This document shows, one piece after another, positions 50,803 through 59,999 of a DNA stretch of 64,000 nucleotides. Made by a program: the position numbers and the translations under genes. Source of the DNA: Cellvibrionaceae bacterium (GTDB taxonomy: Bacteria > Pseudomonadota > Gammaproteobacteria > Pseudomonadales > Cellvibrionaceae); NCBI GenBank assembly GCA_021151695.1, contig JAGKWU010000016.1:181986-245985 (forward strand), given 5' to 3'. The notes beneath the pieces are model-generated. The model ran no database searches, was not told the DNA's origin, and saw only the letters and a program-made list of their open reading frames with translations. Position 1 is the stretch's first letter. Every line of letters begins with the position of its first letter.

Positions 50803-51537
50803 ATGAATGAATTATACAAGCATATCGTTGAATGGACGCTTTGGTCACTGGCCCTGTTCTCTGTAATTACCTGGACATTAATTGTCATCAAGTCAGTGCA
50901 ACATGCCTTGCTTGGAATCCAGAACCGCCGCTTTAAAAAGGATTTTTGGGGTGCGACTGATTTAAATGCTGCGGCCTCACTGGAGAAATATGTTGGCCCA
51001 ACTGCGCGTGTAGCCGCAATTGGTTTCACCACTCTACGTAGCGCCGATAAAGAACACGCTAATACATTGGAAAACAGCTGGGACAGACAAGACTTGCTTG
51101 AGCGTCATCTGCGTCAGCAAATCCATAAAGAGCGCCGTTCATTGGAAAGCGGTTTGGCCGTGCTGGCATCTATAGGCAGTACCGCTCCCTTCGTAGGCCT
51201 TTTCGGTACTGTGTTCGGTATTATCCTGGCGCTCACCGCAATTTCGAGTAAGTCATCCGCTAATATTGAAGTGGTTGCTGGCCCAATCGGTGAGGCACTG
51301 GTGGCAACGGGCGTAGGTATTGCAGTTGCAGTTCCCTCGGTATTGGCTTACAACTTTTTCTTGCGACGCTTGAAATTAATTGCTGCTGACCTGGATGACT
51401 TTGCTACTGACTTTGTAACCCTGGTACAAAAATCCGGCTTCCGTGTGCACACAACACCCAACACCAAAAATGTGCGTACCACCGAATTTTCTGCCGGCAA
51501 AACCAAGGCAGAACACACCAATGAGGTATTGGCATAA
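50803..51537 (+). CDS. exbB: ExbB/TolQ/MotA-type proton channel subunit
   Basis: A 244-residue ExbB-like protein with an N-terminal helix (LWSLALFSVITWTLIVIKSV) and the family core GLAVLASIGSTAPFVGLFGTVFGIILALTAIS and GPIGEALVATGVGIAVAVPSVLAYNFFLRR. With ExbD it forms the motor that powers TonB. The stop overlaps the exbD start by one base (TAATGG). Confidence 0.93.
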   Translation: MNELYKHIVEWTLWSLALFSVITWTLIVIKSVQHALLGIQNRRFKKDFWGATDLNAAASLEKYVGPTARVAAIGFTTLRSADKEHANTLENSWDRQDLLERHLRQQIHKERRSLESGLAVLASIGSTAPFVGLFGTVFGIILALTAISSKSSANIEVVAGPIGEALVATGVGIAVAVPSVLAYNFFLRRLKLIAADLDDFATDFVTLVQKSGFRVHTTPNTKNVRTTEFSAGKTKAEHTNEVLA

Positions 51538-51956
51538 TGGCAATTTCTTCAGGCAGTAGTGACAACGACGAAGTATTTGGTGAAATTAACGTAACGCCAC
51601 TCGTGGATGTAATGTTGGTGCTCCTGGTGACCTTTATTATCACTGCACCCATGCTAACGAATACCATCAATGTAAACCTGCCAGATACACAACCGACATT
51701 TCAACAGAAGGAACCGGAAAAACCTGTTGTCATTAGTGTTGATGAAACGGGTAAAGTGTATCTGGATAAAGAAGGTTATCCGCTTGCGGAAATTGAAGCG
51801 GAACTTGTGAAGCGCAAAAATGATAACCCCGAAATTCGTTTGAACCTTAATGCTGATGAGCGGGTCAACTACGGAGTTATCGCCAAGATCATGGCCGCTA
51901 TCGAGAGAGCGGGCATTGATAGACTCTCGTTTATCAGTGAAAACGAGAGCAAGTAA
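51537..51956 (+). CDS. exbD: ExbD biopolymer transport protein
   Basis: A 139-residue ExbD. EINVTPLVDVMLVLLVTFIITAPML is the membrane helix with the essential Asp. The periplasmic domain follows (VVISVDETGKVYLDKEGYPLAE, RLNADERVNYGVIAKIMAAIERAG). The gene is translationally coupled to exbB and ended by the terminator at 51982. Confidence 0.94.
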   Translation: MAISSGSSDNDEVFGEINVTPLVDVMLVLLVTFIITAPMLTNTINVNLPDTQPTFQQKEPEKPVVISVDETGKVYLDKEGYPLAEIEAELVKRKNDNPEIRLNLNADERVNYGVIAKIMAAIERAGIDRLSFISENESK

Positions 51957-51981
51957 ATCTCCAAATCAGTGAAACATGATA

Positions 51982-52005
51982 CCGCGCAAGGATGCGCGGC
52001 TTTTT
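51982..52005 (+). terminator. Terminator after exbD
   Basis: CCGCGC (51982-51987) pairs with GCGCGG (51994-51999), followed by C and five T residues. Confidence 0.88.
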
Positions 52006-52039
52006 CTTACTCTCCTATACTTTCAATGCAGTATTCTTT

Positions 52040-53452
52040 ATGAGCTTATCTCTGGAATCCTTGCTGAATAAATCCTCCTCATCATCTATCGCCATTATTG
52101 GCGGAGGCGCATCTGCAACCTTGCTATTGCACAGATTGAGCGAAGATCTTTCTCGTGTTAGTACACCAATTGATATTTATCTTTTCGACGAACAAGCCGG
52201 ACGTCAGTTTGGGCCAGCCTATAGCACGGAAGAGCCAACATTTTTGTTGAATGTTCCTGCTGCTAATATGGGTGCCGATGTAAATCAACCTGAAGATTTT
52301 TATAATTGGCTTAGGGATAACGGCGAACGCTGGCGCAATCTCCATCCAAGTTTCAAAGACTTGGATATCGGACCTCAAGATTTCGCGCCGAGGATGATTT
52401 ATGCAGAATACCTGCATAGCTTGCTAGAGGACGCCAAACAGCGGCTCGCACTCAAAAACATACAATTACATTTACTGCTTGCGAGAGTTACCCGCATAGA
52501 AACGCGAGAGCACCCCAATATAGTGCAATTGCATACTGATGTGGGCCTCCAACTTTTTGTTAATAAAATCATTCTTTGTACCGGCAATGCCACGCCTAAT
52601 CATGCCGACCTCGCTAATTCTCATGCGATGCCGCCCTACTCGCAAAACTTTCTGAAGCAGGACTGGAGTTCAATAAAAGACATAGCTATTTTAGGCTCAG
52701 GGTTGAGCATGGTGGACGCCATTCAATATTTACTTATTAAAGGCTACAAAGGCCATATACATGCTTTTTCAAGGCAAGGATTAATTCCACTACCTCATAC
52801 ATTAACAACAACCAAAGCACCTGCTTTTGATATTTCGAACCTAACCACTGCACGAGCTATTGCTAACACGGTCAGATGTCAGATTAAAGAAAATGCTCTA
52901 CAAGGTATTACCTGGCAAGACACTATTAATAGCCTACGTCAGCACGTGAACCAACTCTGGCTGTCCCTGGCGGAAAACGAAAAGCAAAAGCTACAAAGAT
53001 TTATGCCATGGTGGAATATAACTCGGCATCGAATAGCCGAACCTATTTATCGGCAACTTAAAGAGCTACAAAACTCAGGGAAACTCACCTTAATCAAAGG
53101 TAAGGTAGTAAAAGCGGAAAGTGATGGCGAGTACATACTGGCTCATATGAGCGATAAGATTATTTTTATTCGCGCGGAAAAATTGATTCTGTGTAGCGGC
53201 TATGCATGCAATTATCCTCAACTGCAACTGCTCTGCAACAACCTTCTCGATATCCCACAACTTCAAGCCAAGCTCTCTTGCGCACAACCGGACTACAAAA
53301 TATCAAGCAGCCACGAAATTTATGCGCTGGGGCCAGCACTAACAGGTGTTCTCTTTGAAACTACCGCTATTCATGAGATTCGACAGCAAAGTGCTGCCAT
53401 TAGCACTGCGCTTGCCAGACAACTGCATGCGCTAAACGCGGTACGGGCCTAA
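52040..53452 (+). CDS. FAD/NAD(P)-binding oxidoreductase (YdhS-like)
   Basis: A 470-residue flavoprotein with a Rossmann site SSIAIIGGGASATLLLHRL at the N-terminus and the family continuation FDEQAGRQFGPAYSTEEPTFLLNVPAANMG. A second nucleotide site is DIAILGSGLSMVDAIQYLL. The C-terminal part keeps ILCSGYACNYP and LGPALTGVLFETTAIHEIRQQ. It resembles the YdhS/HcbF-like FAD-NAD(P)-binding proteins, some of which act in siderophore or iron contexts. The ATG at 52040 is preferred, as the upstream in-frame ATG at 51992 lies within the exbD terminator. It might serve iron or another nutrient system with TonB. Confidence 0.8.
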   Translation: MSLSLESLLNKSSSSSIAIIGGGASATLLLHRLSEDLSRVSTPIDIYLFDEQAGRQFGPAYSTEEPTFLLNVPAANMGADVNQPEDFYNWLRDNGERWRNLHPSFKDLDIGPQDFAPRMIYAEYLHSLLEDAKQRLALKNIQLHLLLARVTRIETREHPNIVQLHTDVGLQLFVNKIILCTGNATPNHADLANSHAMPPYSQNFLKQDWSSIKDIAILGSGLSMVDAIQYLLIKGYKGHIHAFSRQGLIPLPHTLTTTKAPAFDISNLTTARAIANTVRCQIKENALQGITWQDTINSLRQHVNQLWLSLAENEKQKLQRFMPWWNITRHRIAEPIYRQLKELQNSGKLTLIKGKVVKAESDGEYILAHMSDKIIFIRAEKLILCSGYACNYPQLQLLCNNLLDIPQLQAKLSCAQPDYKISSSHEIYALGPALTGVLFETTAIHEIRQQSAAISTALARQLHALNAVRA

Positions 53453-53513
53453 CTTGAGTCAATTGAAAAAAACGGCAAAGAAATAAACGCAAAGTAGATA
53501 AATAACAGGCAAT

Positions 53514-53541
53514 AAAAAACCCGCTCAAGGCGGGTTTTTTA
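53514..53541. terminator. Bidirectional terminator
   Basis: AAAACCCGC / GCGGGTTTT stem around TCAAG, with A run before and T run after. It can end both the flavoprotein transcript and the minus-strand secG/tRNA transcript. Confidence 0.88.
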
Positions 53542-53567
53542 TTCGATGCTTAAGGCATCACTCTGGA

Positions 53568-53652
53568 TGGTACCCGAGGCCGGACTCGAACCGGCACAGC
53601 TTACGCCACTACGACCTCAACATAGCGTGTCTACCAATTCCACCACTCGGGC
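53568..53652 (-). tRNA. leuU: tRNA-Leu (anticodon GAG)
   Basis: An 85-nt tRNA on the minus strand from GCCCGAG to an encoded CCA end. The T arm has GGTTCGAGTCC, the D arm GGTAGACACG, and a long variable arm of class II type is present. The anticodon loop TTGAGGT gives GAG, read as leucine (CUC/CUU). It is 5 bp after secG, as in E. coli and Pseudomonas. Confidence 0.97.
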
Positions 53653-53657
53653 TTAAC

Positions 53658-54035
53658 TTATTTCTGCTCCGGTGTAGTCACAGGAACATCACCTGCCGCA
53701 GCAGGCGCTTGCGGAGCTGGCGCACTAGCAGGAACATCGGCCGCTTGAGGAGCTGGCGCTTGTTGTGCTGCTGGTACAGGTACAGCTGACGCAGAAACTT
53801 TTGAATGGCTTTTGGCAATCATGGCCAAACCCAAACTTGTGCAGAAGAAAATCGCAGCAAATATTGCGGTTGCACGAGAGAAGAAGCTTCCGCCACCATC
53901 GCTACCGAATACTGTTTGCGAGGCACCGGAACCAAAAGAAGCACCGGCTGCCGCACCCTTACCTTGTTGCAACAGAATCAGGCCGATAATAACTAACGCT
54001 GATACTGCATGAATAACTAATACTAACTTTTCCAT
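53658..54035 (-). CDS. secG: Preprotein translocase subunit SecG
   Basis: A 125-residue SecG with two membrane helices (LVLVIHAVSALVIIGLILLQ and ATAIFAAIFFCTSLGLAMIA), the cytoplasmic loop GKGAAAGASFGSGASQTVFGSDG between them, and an Ala/Pro-rich tail. It stabilises SecYEG. The gene lies between tpiA and tRNA-Leu, the conserved order. Confidence 0.95.
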   Translation of the reverse strand: MEKLVLVIHAVSALVIIGLILLQQGKGAAAGASFGSGASQTVFGSDGGGSFFSRATAIFAAIFFCTSLGLAMIAKSHSKVSASAVPVPAAQQAPAPQAADVPASAPAPQAPAAAGDVPVTTPEQK

Positions 54036-54106
54036 TACTGGATCTCTTAAGTACTGGTTGTTGCTATTACCCAGACGGTTGCCTGAGCCAGTTTTGCCCC
54101 AGTTGT

Positions 54107-54886
54107 TTAACTGGCAGCCTTACAAATCTTCAAAAACTCATCGGCGTTTAATGAAGCTCCGCCGAGCAGCGCACCGTCAATATCATCCAATGCAAACAAC
54201 TGTTCTGCATTGTGCGCTTTAACGCTGCCGCCGTACAAAATTCTCACTTCATCGGCTACTGGACCAAGCTGCTCACGAATAAACGTGTGAACTTCACCAG
54301 CTTGTTCCGGCGTTGCAGTTTTACCAGTACCTACAGCCCAAACAGGCTCATAGGCGACTACAGCTTTTGTAAAAACTTCGAGACCTACTTTTGCAAAAAC
54401 TGCATTCAGTTGTCGACCAATCACTTCAAGCTGCTGACCCTGCTCACGCTGTGCAAGTGACTCACCAATACAGAGTATGGGGATCAAACCTGCCCGTTGT
54501 GCTGCGATAAACTTTTGAGCTACTTGCTCATCCGTTTCGCCTTGCATTCGGCGGCGCTCATTGTGGCCGATAATGACAAATTTGCAATGCAAATCTATCA
54601 ACATCTGTGCAGATACCTCGCCGGTATAAGCACCTTCATCATACTGACTTACGTTTTGCGCCCCTAACAGAATGCCAGAACCTGCAATTTTTTCGTAACT
54701 AGTCAGCAGATAAGGATCTGAAGGGCAAACTACAACTTCCAGATCCTGTTTATTCTTCAGTTCGCGGTCACCTTGCCAGCCGGACATTATCTCGGCCAAT
54801 AAAGCTGCATTAGCTTGCAGGTTACCGTTCATTTTCCAGTTGCCAACTACCAGCTGGCGACGCTTTGCGTTACTGGTTTTGTTCAA
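54107..54886 (-). CDS. tpiA: Triosephosphate isomerase
   Basis: A 259-residue TIM-barrel enzyme of glycolysis. Motifs are VVGNWKMNG (substrate Lys), VIIGHNERR (catalytic His), AYEPVWAVGTGK (catalytic Glu and loop 6) and ILYGGSVKAHN. No ATG opens the frame: the start is a TTG at 54886, with GGAGG nine nt upstream, or a TTG at 54892, which is too close to it. Rare start codons may lower translation. Confidence 0.95.
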   Translation of the reverse strand: MNKTSNAKRRQLVVGNWKMNGNLQANAALLAEIMSGWQGDRELKNKQDLEVVVCPSDPYLLTSYEKIAGSGILLGAQNVSQYDEGAYTGEVSAQMLIDLHCKFVIIGHNERRRMQGETDEQVAQKFIAAQRAGLIPILCIGESLAQREQGQQLEVIGRQLNAVFAKVGLEVFTKAVVAYEPVWAVGTGKTATPEQAGEVHTFIREQLGPVADEVRILYGGSVKAHNAEQLFALDDIDGALLGGASLNADEFLKICKAAS

Positions 54887-55089
54887 CAGCAAATACCTCC
54901 CCCAAAGCGGGCGCTCATGGTAGCTAAGATGACTTGAACATACAACCTAATCTTAGCTTAGACCCTGATTTTTCTCTGTTTTTTTCCTTTGGAGAAAAAA
55001 TATTGCCCGCTTTGTTCATTTTTAAATCCAATCCTTTTGAGCTTTGCGGGCTTTTTAAACAAATTATTCAGATGCCAAGGAAGCGAAGA

Positions 55090-56427
55090 TCAACTCAGCG
55101 CCTGCTCAACGGTTTTTGCTAGTTCTTGTGCAAGCTCTTTCACTTGCTTTTTATCTTCGCCTTCCACCATAACCCGCACAACCGGTTCAGTACCTGAAGG
55201 ACGCAGGAGGACTCGCCCGGTACCCGCCAATTTGGTTTCGGTCGCCTTCACGGCGGCCTGTACGGTTTCATCGGACGCCAGATCAATACGTTTGGACATA
55301 TGTACATTGATCATGACTTGGGGCAACTTGTTCATGCCTTTTTTAATCTTATTCAGTGATTCACCAAAAGTGTTAATCGCCAGCAATACCTGCAAAGCAG
55401 AAATGATACCGTCGCCAGTGGTAGTTACGTTGCTGCAGACAATATGGCCGGAGTTTTCGCCACCCAGTCGCCAACCGTTTTTGCGCATCTGCTCAATGAC
55501 ATAGCGGTCACCTACTTTGGCGCGCGCAAAGGGAATATTCAAACGTTTGAGACCCAGCTCAAAACCGAAGTTGCTCATCAAGGTACCCACAACACCATCG
55601 CAACCGCCAGCGTATTCCTGCTGGTATTTAGCGATGATATAGAGCAGCTCGTCACCATCGACCAGTTCGCCTTTATGGTCAACAAATACAACGCGGTCGC
55701 CGTCGCCATCAAAGGCAATACCCAGATCGGCACCTACTTCGATCACTTTTTCCTGCAAGGCTTCCGGTTTGGTAGATCCGCAACTCCGGTTGATGTTCAT
55801 GCCGTTGGGTTCGACGAACATGGGGATAATTTTTGCTCCCAGCTCGCTGAATACGTCGGGGGCTATGTGATAAGTCGCACCATGTGCGCAATCCAGCACT
55901 ATCTGCAGACCTTTGAGGTTAAAGCCCCAGGGCATAGTGCCTTTACAGAATTCAATGTAGCGACCTGCAGCATCGCCAATACGGCGCGCCTTGCCAAGCT
56001 TCTCAGCAGTCACCATAGGCTTTTCCAGCTCTTCTTCAATCTGCAACTCAAGTTCATCTGGCAGCTTGGTGCCGTTGCCGCCGAAAAATTTGATGCCGTT
56101 GTCCACATAGCTGTTGTGGGAAGCACTGATCACAATACCGGCCTGCGCCTGGAAGGTACGGGTCAAGTAGGCAACACCCGGCGTGGGCATTGGGCCGAGC
56201 AAACCTACGTCGGCGCCGGCATTGATCAAACCAGCCTGCAACGCAGATTCAAACATATAGCCAGAGATGCGCGTGTCCTTGCCAATCAGAATCATGTTGG
56301 AGCCATCGTAGCGGTCCATTAACACGCGCCCGGCAGCCCAACCCAGTTTGAGCATAAAATCCGGGGTGATGGGCGCTTCGCCAACCAGACCGCGAATGCC
56401 ATCTGTACCAAAATATTTGCGTGACAT
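55090..56427 (-). CDS. glmM: Phosphoglucosamine mutase
   Basis: A 445-residue enzyme that turns glucosamine-6-phosphate into glucosamine-1-phosphate for peptidoglycan and LPS. RKYFGTDGIRG opens the protein, SASHN (101-105, phospho-Ser103) is the active loop, DGDGDR binds magnesium and RPSGTEPVVRVMVEG is the phosphate loop. It is 6 bp after folP. Confidence 0.97.
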   Translation of the reverse strand: MSRKYFGTDGIRGLVGEAPITPDFMLKLGWAAGRVLMDRYDGSNMILIGKDTRISGYMFESALQAGLINAGADVGLLGPMPTPGVAYLTRTFQAQAGIVISASHNSYVDNGIKFFGGNGTKLPDELELQIEEELEKPMVTAEKLGKARRIGDAAGRYIEFCKGTMPWGFNLKGLQIVLDCAHGATYHIAPDVFSELGAKIIPMFVEPNGMNINRSCGSTKPEALQEKVIEVGADLGIAFDGDGDRVVFVDHKGELVDGDELLYIIAKYQQEYAGGCDGVVGTLMSNFGFELGLKRLNIPFARAKVGDRYVIEQMRKNGWRLGGENSGHIVCSNVTTTGDGIISALQVLLAINTFGESLNKIKKGMNKLPQVMINVHMSKRIDLASDETVQAAVKATETKLAGTGRVLLRPSGTEPVVRVMVEGEDKKQVKELAQELAKTVEQALS

Positions 56428-56433
56428 GAATCC

Positions 56434-57279
56434 TTACTCCAACTGATTAAGTGCATCTAAAACGGTTAAAACGTCTTTGGTGGCGGCTACATCATGGACG
56501 CGAATAATCGCCGCGCTGCGCTGGGCAGCGGCCATTGCCAGGGCAAGGCTGCCAGGCAAACGCTCATCTACATTGCGGTTGAGCAATTGCCCAAGCATGG
56601 ATTTGCGCGATAAACCAACCAGCACAGGTACGCCCAGTACCGCCAACTCCGGCAGACGTTTCAAAAGCGCGAGATTATGCGGGAGAGTCTTGCCAAAGCC
56701 AAATCCCGGATCTACCAGAAGGCGGGATTTGGGGATTCCAGCCAGCTCGCATGCATGCATGCGTGCACCTAGAAATTCACAGACTTCCTCGACTACATCC
56801 CGATAAACAGGTGCTTGCTGCATAGTTGTTGGCTGCCCTTGCATATGCATGAGACAGACCGGTAAATCGCTATTGGCAGCTGCCACCAAAGCTCCGTCAA
56901 GCTGTAAAGCGCGCACATCATTGATAAGACCTGCACCTATTGCCGCCGACTCACGGATGACAACTGCCCTGCTGGTATCTACTGAAACCAACGCATCCAA
57001 TTTATTTACCAAGGCTTCTACCACAGGGATTACCCTGTCGAGCTCCTGCTGCTCAGAGACAGGAGCGGCACCGGGGCGAGTAGACTCACCACCTACATCG
57101 ATAATATCAGCGCCCTCGGCCAGCATTTGCTCGGCACGCTTCAAAGCCAGATCAATAGATAAGCTACCGGTATGGTACAAATTACCACCATCGGAGAAGG
57201 AATCTGGTGTGGTATTGAGAATCCCCATCACCCGTGGCGACGAGGTGTCCAGTGTGCGGGAGCCGCATTGCAGTAGCAT
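56434..57279 (-). CDS. folP: Dihydropteroate synthase
   Basis: A 281-residue folate enzyme that joins p-aminobenzoate to the pterin diphosphate. Signatures are MGILNTTPDSFSDGG, DVGGESTRPGA and LVDPGFGFGKT, with a C-terminal IRVHDV. The order ftsH-folP-glmM is the standard one. Confidence 0.97.
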   Translation of the reverse strand: MLLQCGSRTLDTSSPRVMGILNTTPDSFSDGGNLYHTGSLSIDLALKRAEQMLAEGADIIDVGGESTRPGAAPVSEQQELDRVIPVVEALVNKLDALVSVDTSRAVVIRESAAIGAGLINDVRALQLDGALVAAANSDLPVCLMHMQGQPTTMQQAPVYRDVVEEVCEFLGARMHACELAGIPKSRLLVDPGFGFGKTLPHNLALLKRLPELAVLGVPVLVGLSRKSMLGQLLNRNVDERLPGSLALAMAAAQRSAAIIRVHDVAATKDVLTVLDALNQLE

Positions 57280-57307
57280 TTATGGGCCTTATAAAAAGGT
57301 TATGGTT

Positions 57308-57343
57308 AAAAATAAAGAACCCCGAGGAAGGCCCCGGGGTTCT
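57308..57343 (-). terminator. Terminator after ftsH
   Basis: AGAACCCCG (57316-57324) and CGGGGTTCT (57335-57343) form a 9-bp stem; on the minus strand a T-rich run follows. folP begins 29 bp on, so part of the signal may be read through. Confidence 0.75.
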
Positions 57344-57361
57344 AGGTAACGCTAAAAGACT

Positions 57362-59275
57362 TTAGTGTGTGTTTGCCGGGCCGCCAATCGGGCCAGCCTT
57401 ATCACCTGATTCACCTGCATCTTTGGTGTGGGAATGGCTGTTGAAATCATCGTCATTCCAGTCGCGTGGCGGGCGCACTTTGCGGCGAGCCATTAAATCG
57501 GAAACCTGCTCTGCATCAATGGTTTCATACTCCATCAGCGCGTCTTTCATGGCTTCCAGGATATCGCGGTTGTCCTCAAGGATTTTGTGCGCCCGGCTGT
57601 AGCAATCATCAATAATACGGCGAACTTCTTCATCGATAATACGTGACGTCTCACCAGAATATTGTTGCGACGCCATACCTGGATAAGCACCTTCCTCCTC
57701 ACCGTAATGCAATGGACCAAGTTTGGCTGACAAGCCCCATTTGGTAACCATGCTGCGCGCCAAACTGGTGGCGCGCTCGATATCGTTGGATGCACCAGTA
57801 GTCACACCATCAATACCTAATGTCATCTCCTCAGCAATACGACCACCGAACAATGAGCAGAGCATCGACTCCAGCGAACGCTTACTGTGGCTGTATTTGT
57901 CTTCTTCTGGCAGATATTGAGTAACGCCCAATGCACGGCCGCGAGGAATGATAGTCACTTTATGGACTGGATCATGCTCCGGCACCATACAGCCAATAAT
58001 CGCGTGACCTGCTTCGTGATAAGCAGTGTTTTCCTTTTCTTTCTCGCTCATCACCATAGACTTGCGCTCAGCACCCATCAGGATTTTATCGCGCGCTTTT
58101 TCGAAATCTTCCATAGTAACCAAACGCTTGTTACCACGAGCTGCTATGAGAGCCGCCTCGTTAACAAGGTTAGCCAACTCTGCGCCTGAGAAACCTGGAG
58201 TACCACGAGCAATGACAGATGCACTCACACGCTCATCTAACGGCACTTTGCGCATATGTACTTTTAAGACTTGTTCACGGCCGCGAATATCGGGCAAACC
58301 AACATACACCTGACGATCAAAACGACCCGGACGCAGAAGCGCGCGGTCCAGCACATCGGCACGGTTAGTAGCGGCGATAATGATTACACCGTCGTTACCT
58401 TCAAAACCATCCATCTCAACCAGCAATTGGTTAAGAGTTTGCTCACGCTCGTCGTGACCGCCGCCATGGCCACCGCCACGATGGCGACCTACAGCATCAA
58501 TCTCGTCGATAAAAATAATACACGGAGCCTGCTTCTTGGCCTGGTCAAACATATCGCGCACGCGGCTCGCACCCACGCCGACGAACATTTCTACGAAATC
58601 AGAACCGGAGATAGAGAAGAACGGCACCTTGGCTTCGCCGGCAATGGCTTTGGCTAACAGTGTTTTACCTGTTCCTGGAGGGCCAACCATGAGTACGCCA
58701 CGCGGGATTTGGCCGCCTAAACGCTGGAATTTGGAGGGATCGCGCAGGTACTGTACCAGCTCCTGAACCTCCTCTTTAGCTTCATCCACACCCGCAACAT
58801 CAGCAAAGGTGGTTTTGATCTGATCTTCACCCAAGAGACGCGCTTTGCTCTTGCCAAAGCTCATAGGGCCGCCCTTTCCACCGCCGCCACCTTGCATCTG
58901 GCGCATAAAGAACCAGAAAACAGCAATGATTATCAGCACTGGGAAACTGGCCACAAGCAGTTGGTTCCAGATACTCGGTTGCTCCAGCTCGCGACCTTTG
59001 ATGGTGACATTGTGGTTATACAAGTCTTCCATCAATTTCGGATCCTGGGTGAGCTGCGGACGCACCGTCTTAAAGCTGCTGTGATCTAGGAAAGTACCTT
59101 CGATACTCGTCGGATCTATAGTAACTTCTTGAACACGCTCGTCCTTAACGGCTTTGATAAAGTCGGAATAGCTGATCATTTCGTCGCGCGACGGCTTGTT
59201 AAAGCCCTCAAAAACGCTGAACAGGACTACAGCAATAACCAGCCATATCAAGAGATTCTTGGTTATATCGTTCAA
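57362..59275 (-). CDS. ftsH: ATP-dependent zinc metalloprotease FtsH
   Basis: A 637-residue membrane-bound AAA+ protease that degrades unassembled membrane proteins and regulators. Two membrane helices bracket a periplasmic domain (to about residue 123). The AAA module has Walker A GPPGTGKT (198-205), IIFIDEIDAVGR and the SRH; the protease has zinc motif HEAGH (420-424). The frame opens with TTG at 59275, with GAGGA nine nt before; the nearest upstream ATG leads to a stop at once. A Gly-rich loop (GGGGGKGG) follows the second helix. Confidence 0.97.
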   Translation of the reverse strand: MNDITKNLLIWLVIAVVLFSVFEGFNKPSRDEMISYSDFIKAVKDERVQEVTIDPTSIEGTFLDHSSFKTVRPQLTQDPKLMEDLYNHNVTIKGRELEQPSIWNQLLVASFPVLIIIAVFWFFMRQMQGGGGGKGGPMSFGKSKARLLGEDQIKTTFADVAGVDEAKEEVQELVQYLRDPSKFQRLGGQIPRGVLMVGPPGTGKTLLAKAIAGEAKVPFFSISGSDFVEMFVGVGASRVRDMFDQAKKQAPCIIFIDEIDAVGRHRGGGHGGGHDEREQTLNQLLVEMDGFEGNDGVIIIAATNRADVLDRALLRPGRFDRQVYVGLPDIRGREQVLKVHMRKVPLDERVSASVIARGTPGFSGAELANLVNEAALIAARGNKRLVTMEDFEKARDKILMGAERKSMVMSEKEKENTAYHEAGHAIIGCMVPEHDPVHKVTIIPRGRALGVTQYLPEEDKYSHSKRSLESMLCSLFGGRIAEEMTLGIDGVTTGASNDIERATSLARSMVTKWGLSAKLGPLHYGEEEGAYPGMASQQYSGETSRIIDEEVRRIIDDCYSRAHKILEDNRDILEAMKDALMEYETIDAEQVSDLMARRKVRPPRDWNDDDFNSHSHTKDAGESGDKAGPIGGPANTH

Positions 59276-59627
59276 GGAGAATTCCTCATAGAGACAGTAA
59301 ACAGCATAAAATCAACAAATTACCCACATCGACAGCGTCAGGAACAACAGCTTCAAGCAACATCGTTGAAGGGCACAACTTCGGCCCGCCCAGCGGGAAA
59401 GACAACTTCAGCTACAGGATATTGGGGCAAGCTACAGCATTACAACCCCGTCACATGGGTGAGGACAAATGTCATAACACCTGACGTTAACTTTAGCACC
59501 ATCTGGACGAGCTGGCAGCTCGGCATCAGAAGTCTCTCGACTTAAATAACCCATAGCGCGTCGACTCAGTTACAATAGCGCCCCGTTTCCGCAGACACTG
59601 CACCCTATAGATCCTTAAGGTAGTTTT
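59276..59627. other. Divergent gap between ftsH and yhbY
   Basis: A 352-base region with no convincing gene. In most relatives rlmE (23S rRNA methyltransferase) lies here, just upstream of ftsH; I find no trace of its SAM-binding motifs on either strand. The promoters of ftsH and yhbY must be in this gap, but I cannot place them with confidence. Confidence 0.6.
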
Positions 59628-59930
59628 ATGCCCATCAGCGCCGACCGCAAAAAAAATCTCCGTACCATTGGCCACAAGCTCAATCCTATAGTGACCATCG
59701 CCGGCAATGGCCTGAGTGAAGGCGTACTGCAAGAGCTCAACCGCGCACTCGACGACCATGAACTGATCAAAGTAAAACTGGCCATAGCGGAACGGGAAGA
59801 TCGCAAAGAGCTCGTCGCAGAATTGGTTACACTGCCCAATGTTGAATTGATCCAGGAGATTGGCAAAGTAGTATTACTCTATCGCCCTAATAAAAAAGCC
59901 AATCCAAAACTGTCTAATCTGCATCGTTAA
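59628..59930 (+). CDS. yhbY: YhbY/CRS1-YhbY RNA-binding protein
   Basis: A 100-residue CRM-domain protein linked to assembly of the large ribosomal subunit. It shows LRTIGHKLNPIVTIAGNGLSEGVLQELNRALDDHELIKVKL and the later LYRPNKKANPKLSN, the full family pattern. AAGGTAG precedes the ATG. It is convergent with greA, as in other gammaproteobacteria. Confidence 0.95.
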   Translation: MPISADRKKNLRTIGHKLNPIVTIAGNGLSEGVLQELNRALDDHELIKVKLAIAEREDRKELVAELVTLPNVELIQEIGKVVLLYRPNKKANPKLSNLHR

Positions 59931-59950
59931 TGCAGCGCACAGATACAAAA

Positions 59951-59972
59951 AAACCGCCAACTGGCGGTTTTT
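59951..59972. terminator. Bidirectional terminator between yhbY and greA
   Basis: AAACCGCCA and TGGCGGTTT form a 9-bp stem with a 2-nt loop, with A run before and T run after. Confidence 0.9.
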
Positions 59973-59999
59973 TCTTGTCTAGCGATTAGCAGCTGACAA

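Noticed and set aside
59129..59545. 138-residue forward frame over the ftsH start and the gap
   Set aside because: It is antisense to ftsH, has no ribosome site or family pattern, and its composition follows the opposite frame.
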